From: Telluria antibiotica
Lineage (GTDB): Bacteria; Pseudomonadota; Gammaproteobacteria; Burkholderiales; Burkholderiaceae_D
Length of the DNA stretch: 64,000 bases
NCBI RefSeq assembly: GCF_011682055.1
Contig: NZ_JAAQOM010000019.1
Location: 62,001-126,000, forward strand
Reading direction: 5' to 3'
Shown here: positions 1 through 7,082 of the stretch, piece after piece
Layout: each line of letters begins with the position of its first letter
How positions within the stretch are numbered: position 1 is the stretch's first letter
Program-made: the position numbers and the translations under genes
Notes under the pieces: model-generated
Databases searched by the model: none
Seen by the model: the letters and a program-made list of their open reading frames with translations, nothing else
Told to the model about the DNA's origin: nothing

Positions 1-100
1 CGCCTCGACGTGGCCGCAGGTGTTCGTTGGCGGCAAGCTGATCGGCGATGCGGACGCGGTCGCCGCGCATTTCGCGCCGCGCGCGCAAGCGGGCAACTGA
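1..100 (+). CDS. Glutaredoxin-like protein, C-terminal fragment
   Basis: This is the 3' end of a gene entering from the left edge. Reading from base 2 gives 32 residues before TGA at 98-100, beginning ASTWPQVFVGGKLIGDAD. The TWPQVFVGG stretch with its cis-Pro is the glutathione-binding C-terminal signature of glutaredoxins, small thiol-disulfide oxidoreductases of the cytoplasm. The CxxC/CxxS active site would lie outside the window, so monothiol and dithiol classes cannot be told apart. The mtfA-like gene follows 21 bp downstream on the same strand and may be cotranscribed. Confidence 0.75.
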   Translation, partial: ASTWPQVFVGGKLIGDADAVAAHFAPRAQAGN

Positions 101-121
101 CACCGGCATCGGGAGCGTGCC

Positions 122-982
122 ATGGAAGCCGCAATCGTTTGTGCCGCGCTCGCGCTCGCCGTCCTGCTGGCCTGGTTCGTGCCGCGCTGGCGCCTGCACC
201 GCGTACTGGCGCGCCCGCTGACCGATTTTCAACTCGGCGTCATCGAACGCAACGTGGCGCAATACCAGGGCATGCCGCGCGAACTGCGCGCCCAGCTGCA
301 GGGGCTCGTGAAGCAGTTCTTGCACCAGAAGACGTTCGTCGGCTGCGCGGGCCTCGAGGTGACGGAGGAGATGCGCGTCACGATCGCCGCGCAGGCGTGC
401 CTGCTGCTGCTGAACCGGCCCACCCGCGTGTATCCGGGCCTGCACGCCGTGCTCGTCTACCCGGGCGCCTTCCTCGTGCCGCGCCGCCAGCAGGACGAGG
501 CCGGCGTCGTCACGGAGACGCGCCAGGACCTGCTGGGCGAATCGTGGGGCGACGGCCGCGTCGTGCTGTCGTGGGAGCACGTGCGCCGCGCGGGCCTGCC
601 CGCCGAGGGCACGCACAACGTCGTGCTGCACGAATTCGCGCACCAGCTCGACAGCGAATCGGGCAGCAACAACGGTGCCCCGTTCCTCGGCAGTCCGGAG
701 CGCTACCGCAGCTGGTCGGAAACGCTGTCGCGCGATTTCGACCTGCTGCGGCGCGACGCCTACTGGGGGCAGCGCGACGTGCTGGACCCGTACGGCGCCA
801 CGAATCCGGCCGAGTTCTTCGCCGTGGCGACGGAGAGCTTCTTCGAGCAGCCGCACGAGCTGGCGGCACGCCATCCGGAACTGTATGCGGAATTCGAGGC
901 CTACTACCGCGTGGACCCGCGCGCGTGGCTGCCGGCGCCGGTGCTAGAGCATCATGACGTGGTCTATGGGCAATGGCGCTAG
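122..982 (+). CDS. mtfA: MtfA-like M90 zinc metallopeptidase
   Basis: This 286-residue protein matches the MtfA/peptidase M90 family. In E. coli MtfA is a cytosolic aminopeptidase that also titrates the glucose repressor Mlc. The zinc-binding motif HEFAH is at residues 170-174, followed by QLD. A second conserved block, NPAEFFAVATESFFEQP, carries the expected third zinc ligand (Glu). A hydrophobic stretch at residues 3-20 could anchor it in the membrane, as is common in the longer proteobacterial members. ATG at 122 follows the glutaredoxin stop closely. The PtsG/Mlc role is known only from enterobacteria and is not implied here. Confidence 0.88.
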   Translation: MEAAIVCAALALAVLLAWFVPRWRLHRVLARPLTDFQLGVIERNVAQYQGMPRELRAQLQGLVKQFLHQKTFVGCAGLEVTEEMRVTIAAQACLLLLNRPTRVYPGLHAVLVYPGAFLVPRRQQDEAGVVTETRQDLLGESWGDGRVVLSWEHVRRAGLPAEGTHNVVLHEFAHQLDSESGSNNGAPFLGSPERYRSWSETLSRDFDLLRRDAYWGQRDVLDPYGATNPAEFFAVATESFFEQPHELAARHPELYAEFEAYYRVDPRAWLPAPVLEHHDVVYGQWR

Positions 983-1065
983 CGGTCCGGCTGCGTGCGC
1001 TCGCGTACAGAGGCTAGGGCCGGCCGGATGCATGATGCACGTACTTACGACGCAGGAGGCCAACC

Positions 1066-1620
1066 ATGTCCACGATCATTGCAGGGCACTTCCAGCTCCA
1101 GGATGACGTCGAGCGGGCGCGCCGCGCCCTTGTCGACGCGGGTTTTCCCGGCGAACGCATCAGCGGCTTCTACCTGAGCCAGCCGGGCCAGCACGATTTG
1201 ACGCCGATCGGCGGCGACCACCAGCATTCGCCGGGCGCGCGGGAATCGCCGCTGGGCGTGGCCGAGGGCGCCGGTGCGGGCGCGGCAGTGGGCATCATCG
1301 CGGGCGCCCTGACGGCACCCGTCACCGGGCCGCTGGGCCCCGTTGTCGGCGGCCTCGTCGGGGCGCACGTGGGCTCGCTGTTCAGCTTTTCCAAGATGAA
1401 AGAAGCCGGCGAGCATGAACGCGGTGGCGATTCACCGCTGGAAAACCGACCGGCCGGCATGCTCGTGGCTGTCGCGTTCGACGACCCGGTCCTCGAACAG
1501 CGCGCCGTCGACCTGCTGCGCGACCTGGGCGCCCACCACATCGAGCGGGCCAAGGGCAATATCGTCGACGGCGACTGGGCCGACTTCGACCCCTGCAGCG
1601 CCCCCGAACTCCTGCACTGA
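1066..1620 (+). CDS. Glycine-zipper stress-type protein of unknown function
   Basis: A 184-residue protein starting at ATG 1066 behind a good ribosome-binding site (GGAGG at 1053-1057). Residues 1-35 look like the small alpha/beta fold found at the start of ratio-type general stress proteins. The centre, around residues 65-107, is a Gly/Ala-rich glycine zipper able to insert in a membrane, and residues 125-165 return to a soluble domain (VAVAFDDPVLEQRAVDLLRDLG). Such proteins are common in Oxalobacteraceae and are usually annotated as hypothetical or general stress proteins. No enzymatic motif is visible. An intrinsic terminator follows directly, so the gene is probably monocistronic. Confidence 0.65.
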   Translation: MSTIIAGHFQLQDDVERARRALVDAGFPGERISGFYLSQPGQHDLTPIGGDHQHSPGARESPLGVAEGAGAGAAVGIIAGALTAPVTGPLGPVVGGLVGAHVGSLFSFSKMKEAGEHERGGDSPLENRPAGMLVAVAFDDPVLEQRAVDLLRDLGAHHIERAKGNIVDGDWADFDPCSAPELLH

Positions 1621-1630
1621 CGGGCGCACC

Positions 1631-1655
1631 GCCGGCCGCGGCGCGGCCGGCTTTT
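1631..1655 (+). terminator. Intrinsic terminator after the glycine-zipper gene
   Basis: A perfect 9-bp stem (GCCGGCCGC at 1631-1639 with GCGGCCGGC at 1643-1651), a 3-nt loop and a run of four T, 10 bp after the upstream stop codon. Confidence 0.75.
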
Positions 1656-1756
1656 CCCGTTTGCGCTTCCTCAAGGCTGTCTTTGTCCGCCGACCTAGAC
1701 TCGGTGTTTCGTGCTGCGCACCCGGCGCGGCAGGCTGATGACAGGACGGTGAAACC

Positions 1757-2503
1757 ATGCACGACGACAAAGTAGCCTTGGTGACGGGAGGAATGGGTGG
1801 ACTCGGCACGGCGATCTGCCGGCGCCTGCAGGCGGAGGGGTTCCGCGTGGCGGCAACGTATTCGCCCAGCAATGCCACGCCGGACGCGTGGCTCGCCGCC
1901 CAGCGCGACGACGGGTACCGCTTCACGACGTATCGCGTGGACGTCACCGACTACGGCGATTGTGAATGGATGATGCAGAAGCTGCTGGCCGAGATGGGCC
2001 GGCTCGACGTGCTGGTGAACAACGCCGGCATCACACGCGACCGCAGCCTGCGCAAGATGACGCCGGACGATTGGCACGCCGTCCTGCGCCCCGACCTCGA
2101 CAGCGTGTTCAACATGAGCAAGCAGGCGATCGAGCCGATGATGGCGCAGCGCTGGGGCCGCATCGTCAACATCTCGTCCGTCAACGGCCAGCAGGGCGCG
2201 TTCGGGCAGACGAATTACGCGGCCGCCAAGGCCGGCATGCATGGCTTCACGAAGGCGCTGGCGCTGGAAATGGCGCGCCATGGCGTGACGGTGAACACGG
2301 TGTCGCCCGGCTACCTGCGCACGAAGATGGTCGAGGCCGTACCGAGCGAAGTGATGACGGGCAAGATTCTGCCGCAGATTCCGATGGGCCGGCTGGGCGA
2401 GCCGGAGGAAATCGCGGGCCTCGTCGCCTACCTCGTCTCGGAAGACGCGGCGTTCATGACGGGCACCAACATCGCCATCAACGGCGGCCAGCACATGTGT
2501 TGA
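1757..2503 (+). CDS. phaB: Acetoacetyl-CoA reductase, PhaB type
   Basis: A 248-residue classical short-chain dehydrogenase. It carries the nucleotide-binding motif TGGMGGLG near residue 10, the NNAG motif, and the catalytic set Ser in NISSVNGQQGAFGQ, Tyr in TNYAAAKAG and Lys four residues later. The sequence QQGAFGQTNYAAAKAGMHGFTKALALE is characteristic of PhaB/PhbB, which reduces acetoacetyl-CoA to (R)-3-hydroxybutyryl-CoA with NADPH for polyhydroxyalkanoate synthesis. No phaA or phaC is adjacent, so this is a stand-alone copy, as is frequent in this order. FabG is the main alternative, but the PhaB-specific region argues against it. Confidence 0.85.
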   Translation: MHDDKVALVTGGMGGLGTAICRRLQAEGFRVAATYSPSNATPDAWLAAQRDDGYRFTTYRVDVTDYGDCEWMMQKLLAEMGRLDVLVNNAGITRDRSLRKMTPDDWHAVLRPDLDSVFNMSKQAIEPMMAQRWGRIVNISSVNGQQGAFGQTNYAAAKAGMHGFTKALALEMARHGVTVNTVSPGYLRTKMVEAVPSEVMTGKILPQIPMGRLGEPEEIAGLVAYLVSEDAAFMTGTNIAINGGQHMC

Positions 2504-2524
2504 CCTGCGGCGGCGACGGCGCCG

Positions 2525-2881
2525 CTACCGCCGTTCTGCGCGCGTCTGGCAATCGATGCACAGGCGCGCCTCCGGCCGGGCCAGCAGGCGTGACGCGCCG
2601 ATGGGCTGGCCGCATTCCTCGCATAATCCATAGCTGCCGTCGTCGAACCGGGCCAGCGCCTGGCGCACCTCGCGCATCTCGGCCGAGTGGTGGCCGGCCG
2701 CTTCGCGCGACAAGTCGTTCAACAGGCGTACGGTGGCGCGGTCCAGCGGGGACGTCTCGACTTCGTCCACCGGCAGCTCGCCCGTGTCCTGCGGAGGCGC
2801 CTCGACGCGGGACAAGGCGTCGAGCCGGCGTTCCAGCATGGTCTTGAGCTGCGCCAGCTGCTCGGGCGTGAGGGGATCCAT
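2525..2881 (-). CDS. DksA/TraR-family C4 zinc-finger protein
   Basis: A 118-residue protein with an N-terminal helical region and a C-terminal zinc finger CEECGQPI...LCIDC (Cys-x2-Cys, 17 residues, Cys-x2-Cys), the arrangement of the DksA/TraR family. These proteins bind the secondary channel of RNA polymerase and modulate initiation, often with ppGpp. It is shorter than DksA (about 150 residues), so it is a paralogue rather than the housekeeping DksA. The motif FDDGSYGLCEECGQPIG is typical. It converges with phaB and stands alone. Confidence 0.85.
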   Translation of the reverse strand: MDPLTPEQLAQLKTMLERRLDALSRVEAPPQDTGELPVDEVETSPLDRATVRLLNDLSREAAGHHSAEMREVRQALARFDDGSYGLCEECGQPIGASRLLARPEARLCIDCQTRAERR

Positions 2882-3068
2882 GGCGCCGCCGGGTTCAAGC
2901 GGCGCCGGTGCCGGAACGGCGCAGGTCGTGGCGGAAGGCGCCGGTACGGCAAACGCCGGGCCGGGCGTGCAGATAGGCGATCATGTTATCCCCTTCGTTC
3001 TGGTTGCGTTCAGTGTAGCGCGGAACGACGGGGATGCATACCGCCGCCCGGCGGCCGTGCGCGGCACG

Positions 3069-3599
3069 TCAGGCGGACGGGGTGGGCGCGGCGGGGGCGT
3101 TGTCGACGGCGACGACGTCGAGCTGGGCCTTGAGACGCTCCAGCGCGGCGAGGATGGGTACGACCTGGCCCGTGCTGGCGGCAGCGGCCAGGCCCAGCAG
3201 GCGTGCGACGAGCGTGATGCCGTCGCCGATGCGGGTGATGCGCCGGATCTTGTCGGCGGCGTCCAGTGTCAGCTGGATCAGGTGCTGCTGCGGCTGGCCC
3301 AGCGACGACACGATGCACGCGGCCGCGTCGCCGTACAGCCGGTTGGCGCGCTGGCGCAATTCCATCTCGGCCTCGAGCAGCGCGCGCGCGGCCGCCTGTT
3401 CCGAGTCCGGCACGTCCTGTCCCTGGTGGCGCCGGATGTCGTGCATGATGCGCGCGTGGATGCTGTCCGCGCAATCCGACAGCTTGTCGGCCAGCTCTTC
3501 CACTTGCTGCGCCGTCGCCAGCGCCTCCGCCGGGCTCGGCGGCGCGGCGGCGGTGGCGGGGGCGGGCGCGGCCCCTTGCGGATGATCGTCGTTTGCCAT
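3069..3599 (-). CDS. Hypothetical protein with Ala-rich N-terminus
   Basis: A 176-residue soluble protein of unknown function. The start at 3599 (MANDDHPQG) is chosen because GAGGAGAG lies a few bases upstream; an in-frame ATG at 3620 would overlap the upstream lipoprotein gene. Residues 8-30 are a low-complexity Ala/Pro linker, and the rest is predicted helical with the pattern ADKLSDCADSIHARIMHDIRRHQGQ. No known catalytic motif is seen. It lies 17 bp downstream of the lipoprotein gene on the same strand and is probably cotranscribed with it. Confidence 0.6.
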   Translation of the reverse strand: MANDDHPQGAAPAPATAAAPPSPAEALATAQQVEELADKLSDCADSIHARIMHDIRRHQGQDVPDSEQAAARALLEAEMELRQRANRLYGDAAACIVSSLGQPQQHLIQLTLDAADKIRRITRIGDGITLVARLLGLAAAASTGQVVPILAALERLKAQLDVVAVDNAPAAPTPSA

Positions 3600-3616
3600 G
3601 GTCTCTCCTCGTGCGC

Positions 3617-4468
3617 TCAATCGGACAGGGCGTCGCGCAGGCTGGTCAGGTCGCGCGCATACGCGGCCAGCAGCTTGCGCAGCTCGTCGCCGTGCAGGTT
3701 ATTGATGTTTTCGCGCAGTTTCTGGTGGCCCTGGGCGACTTTCGTCAAACCTTGCAGCGCGAGGTCATAGCGTTTGTCGACGAGCTTGTATTCCGTCGAC
3801 TTGGTCAGGTAATGGACCTTGGCCAAGGTCACGAGCATGCGGTCGGATGTCTTGGTGGAAAACGGGATCTCGACGTCGAAAATGCCCAGTACCGTCTTCT
3901 TTTCGTTGTCGTTGGTTTTTGCATACAAGCGGGTGAGGGCGATCATCGCGTCCAGCAACACCTGCACGTCGGCGTCGCCGTCGCGCACCATCGTCTCGAC
4001 GCTGCGGTTCTGGTAGCCGGACGCGATCACCCGCGTCAGCAGCCGCGTCAGCCCCGTGTACGCCGCGATCTGTTTCTGCTGCAACCCTGATTCCGCATTG
4101 GCCTTCAGGCCGCTGCCGAGGTCGTCGATCCGGTCGGACAAATCGTAGCGGGCGTCGCCCGCCAGCACGCTCAAGGTCTGCATGTACAGCACGACGGTCT
4201 TCTGGATGCTGACGAAATCGTCGTACACGGCGCGCCGGCGCGCATCGTTCTCGCGGGCGATGCGGTCGGCGGCGGGCGACAGGTAAGGCTGTTCGCGCTC
4301 GTACGTGTCGCGGTAGCGGCGCGACAGTTCGCCGTAACCTCCAAGGCGGGCCGAGGCGTCGGCGAATTGCCTCACCTCCGTCAGGCTCACCTGGCCGGTC
4401 GAGGCGCAGCCGCCCAGCAGCAGGCTGGCGGCGAGCAGGCAAAGGGAAAGGCGGCGTCGCAGGTCCAT
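3617..4468 (-). CDS. Putative lipoprotein of unknown function
   Basis: A 283-residue protein with a lipoprotein signal peptide: MDLRRRLSLCLLAASLLLGGC, with lipobox LLGGC and Cys21 as the acylation site. The mature part is mostly helical (QFADASARLGGYGELSRRYRDTYERE), suggesting a periplasmic coiled-coil protein anchored to a membrane. No family could be assigned. The first gene of a probable two-gene unit with the 176-residue protein downstream. Confidence 0.65.
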   Translation of the reverse strand: MDLRRRLSLCLLAASLLLGGCASTGQVSLTEVRQFADASARLGGYGELSRRYRDTYEREQPYLSPAADRIARENDARRRAVYDDFVSIQKTVVLYMQTLSVLAGDARYDLSDRIDDLGSGLKANAESGLQQKQIAAYTGLTRLLTRVIASGYQNRSVETMVRDGDADVQVLLDAMIALTRLYAKTNDNEKKTVLGIFDVEIPFSTKTSDRMLVTLAKVHYLTKSTEYKLVDKRYDLALQGLTKVAQGHQKLRENINNLHGDELRKLLAAYARDLTSLRDALSD

Positions 4469-4548
4469 GGGTCCTTTCTGGACGGCAAAAGGCCGGCCGG
4501 CAAAGCCCCCATTCTTTCAAAGGTCGGTCGGTTCGTTATTGCAAACGA

Positions 4549-5319
4549 TCAATTGTCGCGCCAGCCCAGGCCCGCCACCGTATCGCCCAGCGGGATGTAT
4601 TCGCAGCCGACCCAGCCGTCGTAACCGAGCTCGTCCAGCGTGCGGAACAGGAAGGGGAAATTGATCTCGCCCGTGCCCGGCTCGTGCCGGCCCGGCACGT
4701 CGGCCAGCTGGATGTGGCGGATCAGCGGCAGGCGTTCGCGCAGCGTGTGGGCGAGGTCGCCTTCCATGCGCTGCATATGGTAGATGTCGTATTGCAGGAA
4801 CAGGTTGGGCACGGCCGCTTCCGCGATGATGGCGGCGGCTTGCGCGCTGCGCGTGAGGAAATAGCCGGGGATGTCGCGGTCGTTGATCGGCTCGATCAAC
4901 AGGTCGATGCCGTGCGGGGCCAGTGCGGCCGCGGCGAAGCGCAGGTTGTCGACGAACGTCGCGTGCGCGCGCGCGTGCGCGACGTTCGGCGGCAGCTTGC
5001 CCGCGAGGCAGTGCAGGCGCTTCACGCCGAGGTCCAGCGCGTATTCCAGCGCGAGCTCGACCGTGTCCTGGAACTCGCCCGTGCGGCGCGGATCGCAGGC
5101 GAGGCCCCGTTCTCCCGCGGACCAGTCGCCGGCCGGAAAATTATGTAGCGCCAGTTCCAGGTGGTAGCGCTGCAGGCGGCTGGCGATCTGCTCGGCCTCG
5201 AAGGCATACGGAAACAGGAACTCGACGCCGTCGAACCCAGCTGCACGGGCGGCGGCGAAGCGTTCCAGGAAGCCGAGTTCGTTGAACATCAGGCTCAGGT
5301 TGGCGGCGAAACGGGGCAT
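4549..5319 (-). CDS. hyi: Hydroxypyruvate isomerase
   Basis: A 256-residue TIM-barrel protein of the xylose isomerase-like superfamily. MPRFAANLSLMFNELGFLERFAAARAAGFDGVEFLFPY is the typical N-terminus of Hyi, and later LHNFPAGDW, LIEPIN and QYDIYHMQRMEGDL supply the metal-binding acidic residues and histidines. Hyi interconverts hydroxypyruvate and tartronate semialdehyde in glyoxylate metabolism. No gcl or glxR is adjacent, so the pathway cannot be confirmed here. OtnI, a 2-oxo-tetronate isomerase, is the closest alternative. Confidence 0.82.
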   Translation of the reverse strand: MPRFAANLSLMFNELGFLERFAAARAAGFDGVEFLFPYAFEAEQIASRLQRYHLELALHNFPAGDWSAGERGLACDPRRTGEFQDTVELALEYALDLGVKRLHCLAGKLPPNVAHARAHATFVDNLRFAAAALAPHGIDLLIEPINDRDIPGYFLTRSAQAAAIIAEAAVPNLFLQYDIYHMQRMEGDLAHTLRERLPLIRHIQLADVPGRHEPGTGEINFPFLFRTLDELGYDGWVGCEYIPLGDTVAGLGWRDN

Positions 5320-5353
5320 GCGGATTTCCTTCGGACAGGGACAACCCGCTATG

Positions 5354-6421
5354 CTAAACGATCGTGCGCGCGGACGGCGCGGGCGGCGCGTCGCGCAACG
5401 TGCGCATCGGCGTGCACAGCCACGCGAGCAGCGCGGCGCCGGCGAGCCCGACGCCGGCGCCGCCGAACAGCGTCGCCAGCGCGACGCGGCTCGCGATCCA
5501 GCCGGCCAGCGCGGCCGCCAACGGCGCGAGGCCCATGAAGATGAACATGAACAGGCTCATCGTGCGGCCCAGCAGGTCGCGCGGTACGCGTTGCTGGATC
5601 CACGTGAACACGGCAACCTGCACATACCCGCCCAGCACGCCGATGACGACATTGAGCAGCACGCCTTGCCAGGCGGCCGTGATGCCGCCGAGCGGCACCA
5701 GCAGCAGGCCGAGGGCGGCCGCGCCATGCAGCCGGCTGCTGGCCAGCAGCGGCAACGCGACCTGCATGACGCCGCCGATGATGCATGCGCACAGGCCCCA
5801 GTAGATGAAGCAGCTGCGCAGCAAGCTGTCGCGCCAGACGGCCGCGAGTCCGTCCGCCGCCGAGCGCAGCACCGGTTGCGAGGCCGCCGGAACGAACGGA
5901 CGGGGCTCGACCTTGGCCAGGGTCCAGGCCGACACGGCGAAGCTGAGGGCGTCGAATCCAAATGCGAGGGCCAATCCGTGCATGTGGCGCGGACCGCCGC
6001 TGCCGTCGCCCGCGAGCGCGAACAGCAGGCCAGCGAGCAACGCGCCCGCCAGCACCGTCACCTGGCGCAGCGCCATCATCATGCCGTTGGCGGCCTGCAG
6101 GTATTGCGGGGCGACGGCGTGCGGCAGCATCGACGTGCCGGCAGGAATGCTGAACGCGGACGCCAGCGACAGACCCAGCGCCAGCGCGAACACGGCGGGC
6201 AGGTGCGCATGGCCGCTGTAGACGAGGACGTCGAGCACGCCCAGCAGCACGGTGTTCACGTGCTTCGTGAGCATCAGGACGCGTTTCGGCGAATAACGGT
6301 CGACGAGCGCGCCGCCGAACAGGATAAGTACGGCGCGCGGGATGCCCATCAGCGCGACGGCCAGTCCCAGCGCGACAGGATCGCCCGTCAGCGTCAGCAC
6401 GAGCCAGGGCAGGGCGATCAA
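5354..6421 (-). CDS. MFS transporter, start codon uncertain
   Basis: A major facilitator of at least 355 residues with about 11 visible membrane segments, a DRYSPKRVL cytoplasmic loop between helices 2 and 3, and repeated Ala/Leu/Val-rich spans. It resembles MFS_3 proteins related to enterobactin/macrolide exporters. The only start is TTG at 6421. The in-frame codons upstream still encode LTALGDQF, which matches the usual helix-1 sequence of this group, yet no ATG, GTG or TTG is available before the frame merges with the marR shadow. Either a non-standard start is used or the first residues have been lost. It lies downstream of marR, whose stop is at 6453-6455, and is likely its target. Confidence 0.8.
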   Translation of the reverse strand: MIALPWLVLTLTGDPVALGLAVALMGIPRAVLILFGGALVDRYSPKRVLMLTKHVNTVLLGVLDVLVYSGHAHLPAVFALALGLSLASAFSIPAGTSMLPHAVAPQYLQAANGMMMALRQVTVLAGALLAGLLFALAGDGSGGPRHMHGLALAFGFDALSFAVSAWTLAKVEPRPFVPAASQPVLRSAADGLAAVWRDSLLRSCFIYWGLCACIIGGVMQVALPLLASSRLHGAAALGLLLVPLGGITAAWQGVLLNVVIGVLGGYVQVAVFTWIQQRVPRDLLGRTMSLFMFIFMGLAPLAAALAGWIASRVALATLFGGAGVGLAGAALLAWLCTPMRTLRDAPPAPSARTIV

Positions 6422-6452
6422 GGTGAACTGGTCGCCGAGGGCGGTCAGGACG

Positions 6453-6911
6453 TCAGCGCCCGATGCCGGCGATCTGCGCGAGCAGGTCCGACGTCGCCTG
6501 CAGCTGCGCGCGCGCGGGGCCGCCCAGCATCGCGCGGCTGATGTTGTCGACGACGGTCGTCGCGTTCGTCGCCAGTTCGCTGCCCGTCGGCGTGATCAAG
6601 GCGTAGCCGACACGGGCGTCGCGCGGGTCGCTCTGGCGCGTGACGAGGCCGATCTTTTCCAGCGGCAGCAGCGAGCGCGTGACGCCGGACGCCGTCAGGC
6701 CCAGCTTCTCGGCCAGGTCGACGCGGCGCAATCGGCCGCCCGGCGCGCGCTGCAAATGCAGCAGCAGCTGGTAGTCGGCGAAGCTGATGCCGTGGTGGCC
6801 GCCCAGCGCGCTGTCGAGGCGGCGCGCGACGGCCGCCCAGGCGCGCGCGAGGCGCAGGCAGAATTCGGTGGTCAACGTGTCGGGGACGTCGTGGATGTCA
6901 GTCGCGCTCAT
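6453..6911 (-). CDS. MarR-family transcriptional regulator
   Basis: A 152-residue winged-helix repressor. GISFADYQLLLHLQRAPGGRLRRVDLAEKLGLTASGVTRSLLPLEKIGLVTRQSDPRDARVGYALITPTG is a textbook MarR DNA-binding core with the recognition helix TASGVTRSLLPLEK and the wing DPRDAR. The start at 6911 (MSATD) has GGAG just upstream; a longer frame from 7010 would place the operator inside the coding region and is rejected. It sits directly upstream of the MFS exporter, a standard regulator-efflux pairing, and probably represses both by binding the palindrome 24 bp upstream of its start. Confidence 0.88.
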   Translation of the reverse strand: MSATDIHDVPDTLTTEFCLRLARAWAAVARRLDSALGGHHGISFADYQLLLHLQRAPGGRLRRVDLAEKLGLTASGVTRSLLPLEKIGLVTRQSDPRDARVGYALITPTGSELATNATTVVDNISRAMLGGPARAQLQATSDLLAQIAGIGR

Positions 6912-6934
6912 GGGGGCTCCGGAAACTGGATGAT

Positions 6935-6996
6935 TACTTGAGTCGTCAAGTATAGGCGCGCGCCCAAAAGTTTGCAAGTACTTGAGTGCGCAACTA
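6935..6996. promoter_or_regulatory. MarR operator: two inverted repeats
   Basis: TACTTGA-4 nt-TCAAGTA is a perfect palindrome at 6935-6952. A second, weaker copy, TACTTGA-4 nt-GCAACTA, lies at 6979-6996, 44 bp further upstream. Both are in the leader/promoter region of the marR gene. Two spaced palindromes in front of a marR gene are the usual autoregulatory layout. The binding protein is inferred. Confidence 0.7.
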
Positions 6997-7010
6997 TCTT
7001 GCTCGGCCAC

Positions 7011-7036
7011 AAAAAAGCCGGGAACGATCCCGGCTT
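7011..7036 (-). terminator. Intrinsic terminator after rhlE
   Basis: Read on the minus strand: AAGCCGGGA stem, 4-nt loop, TCCCGGC and a run of six T (plus-strand positions 7011-7036). It lies 47 bp after the rhlE stop and separates rhlE from marR. Confidence 0.85.
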
Positions 7037-7082
7037 CCGGACTTCGGGGACGCTCCGGCCCGGCCGGGCGCGTCCGCCTGCC

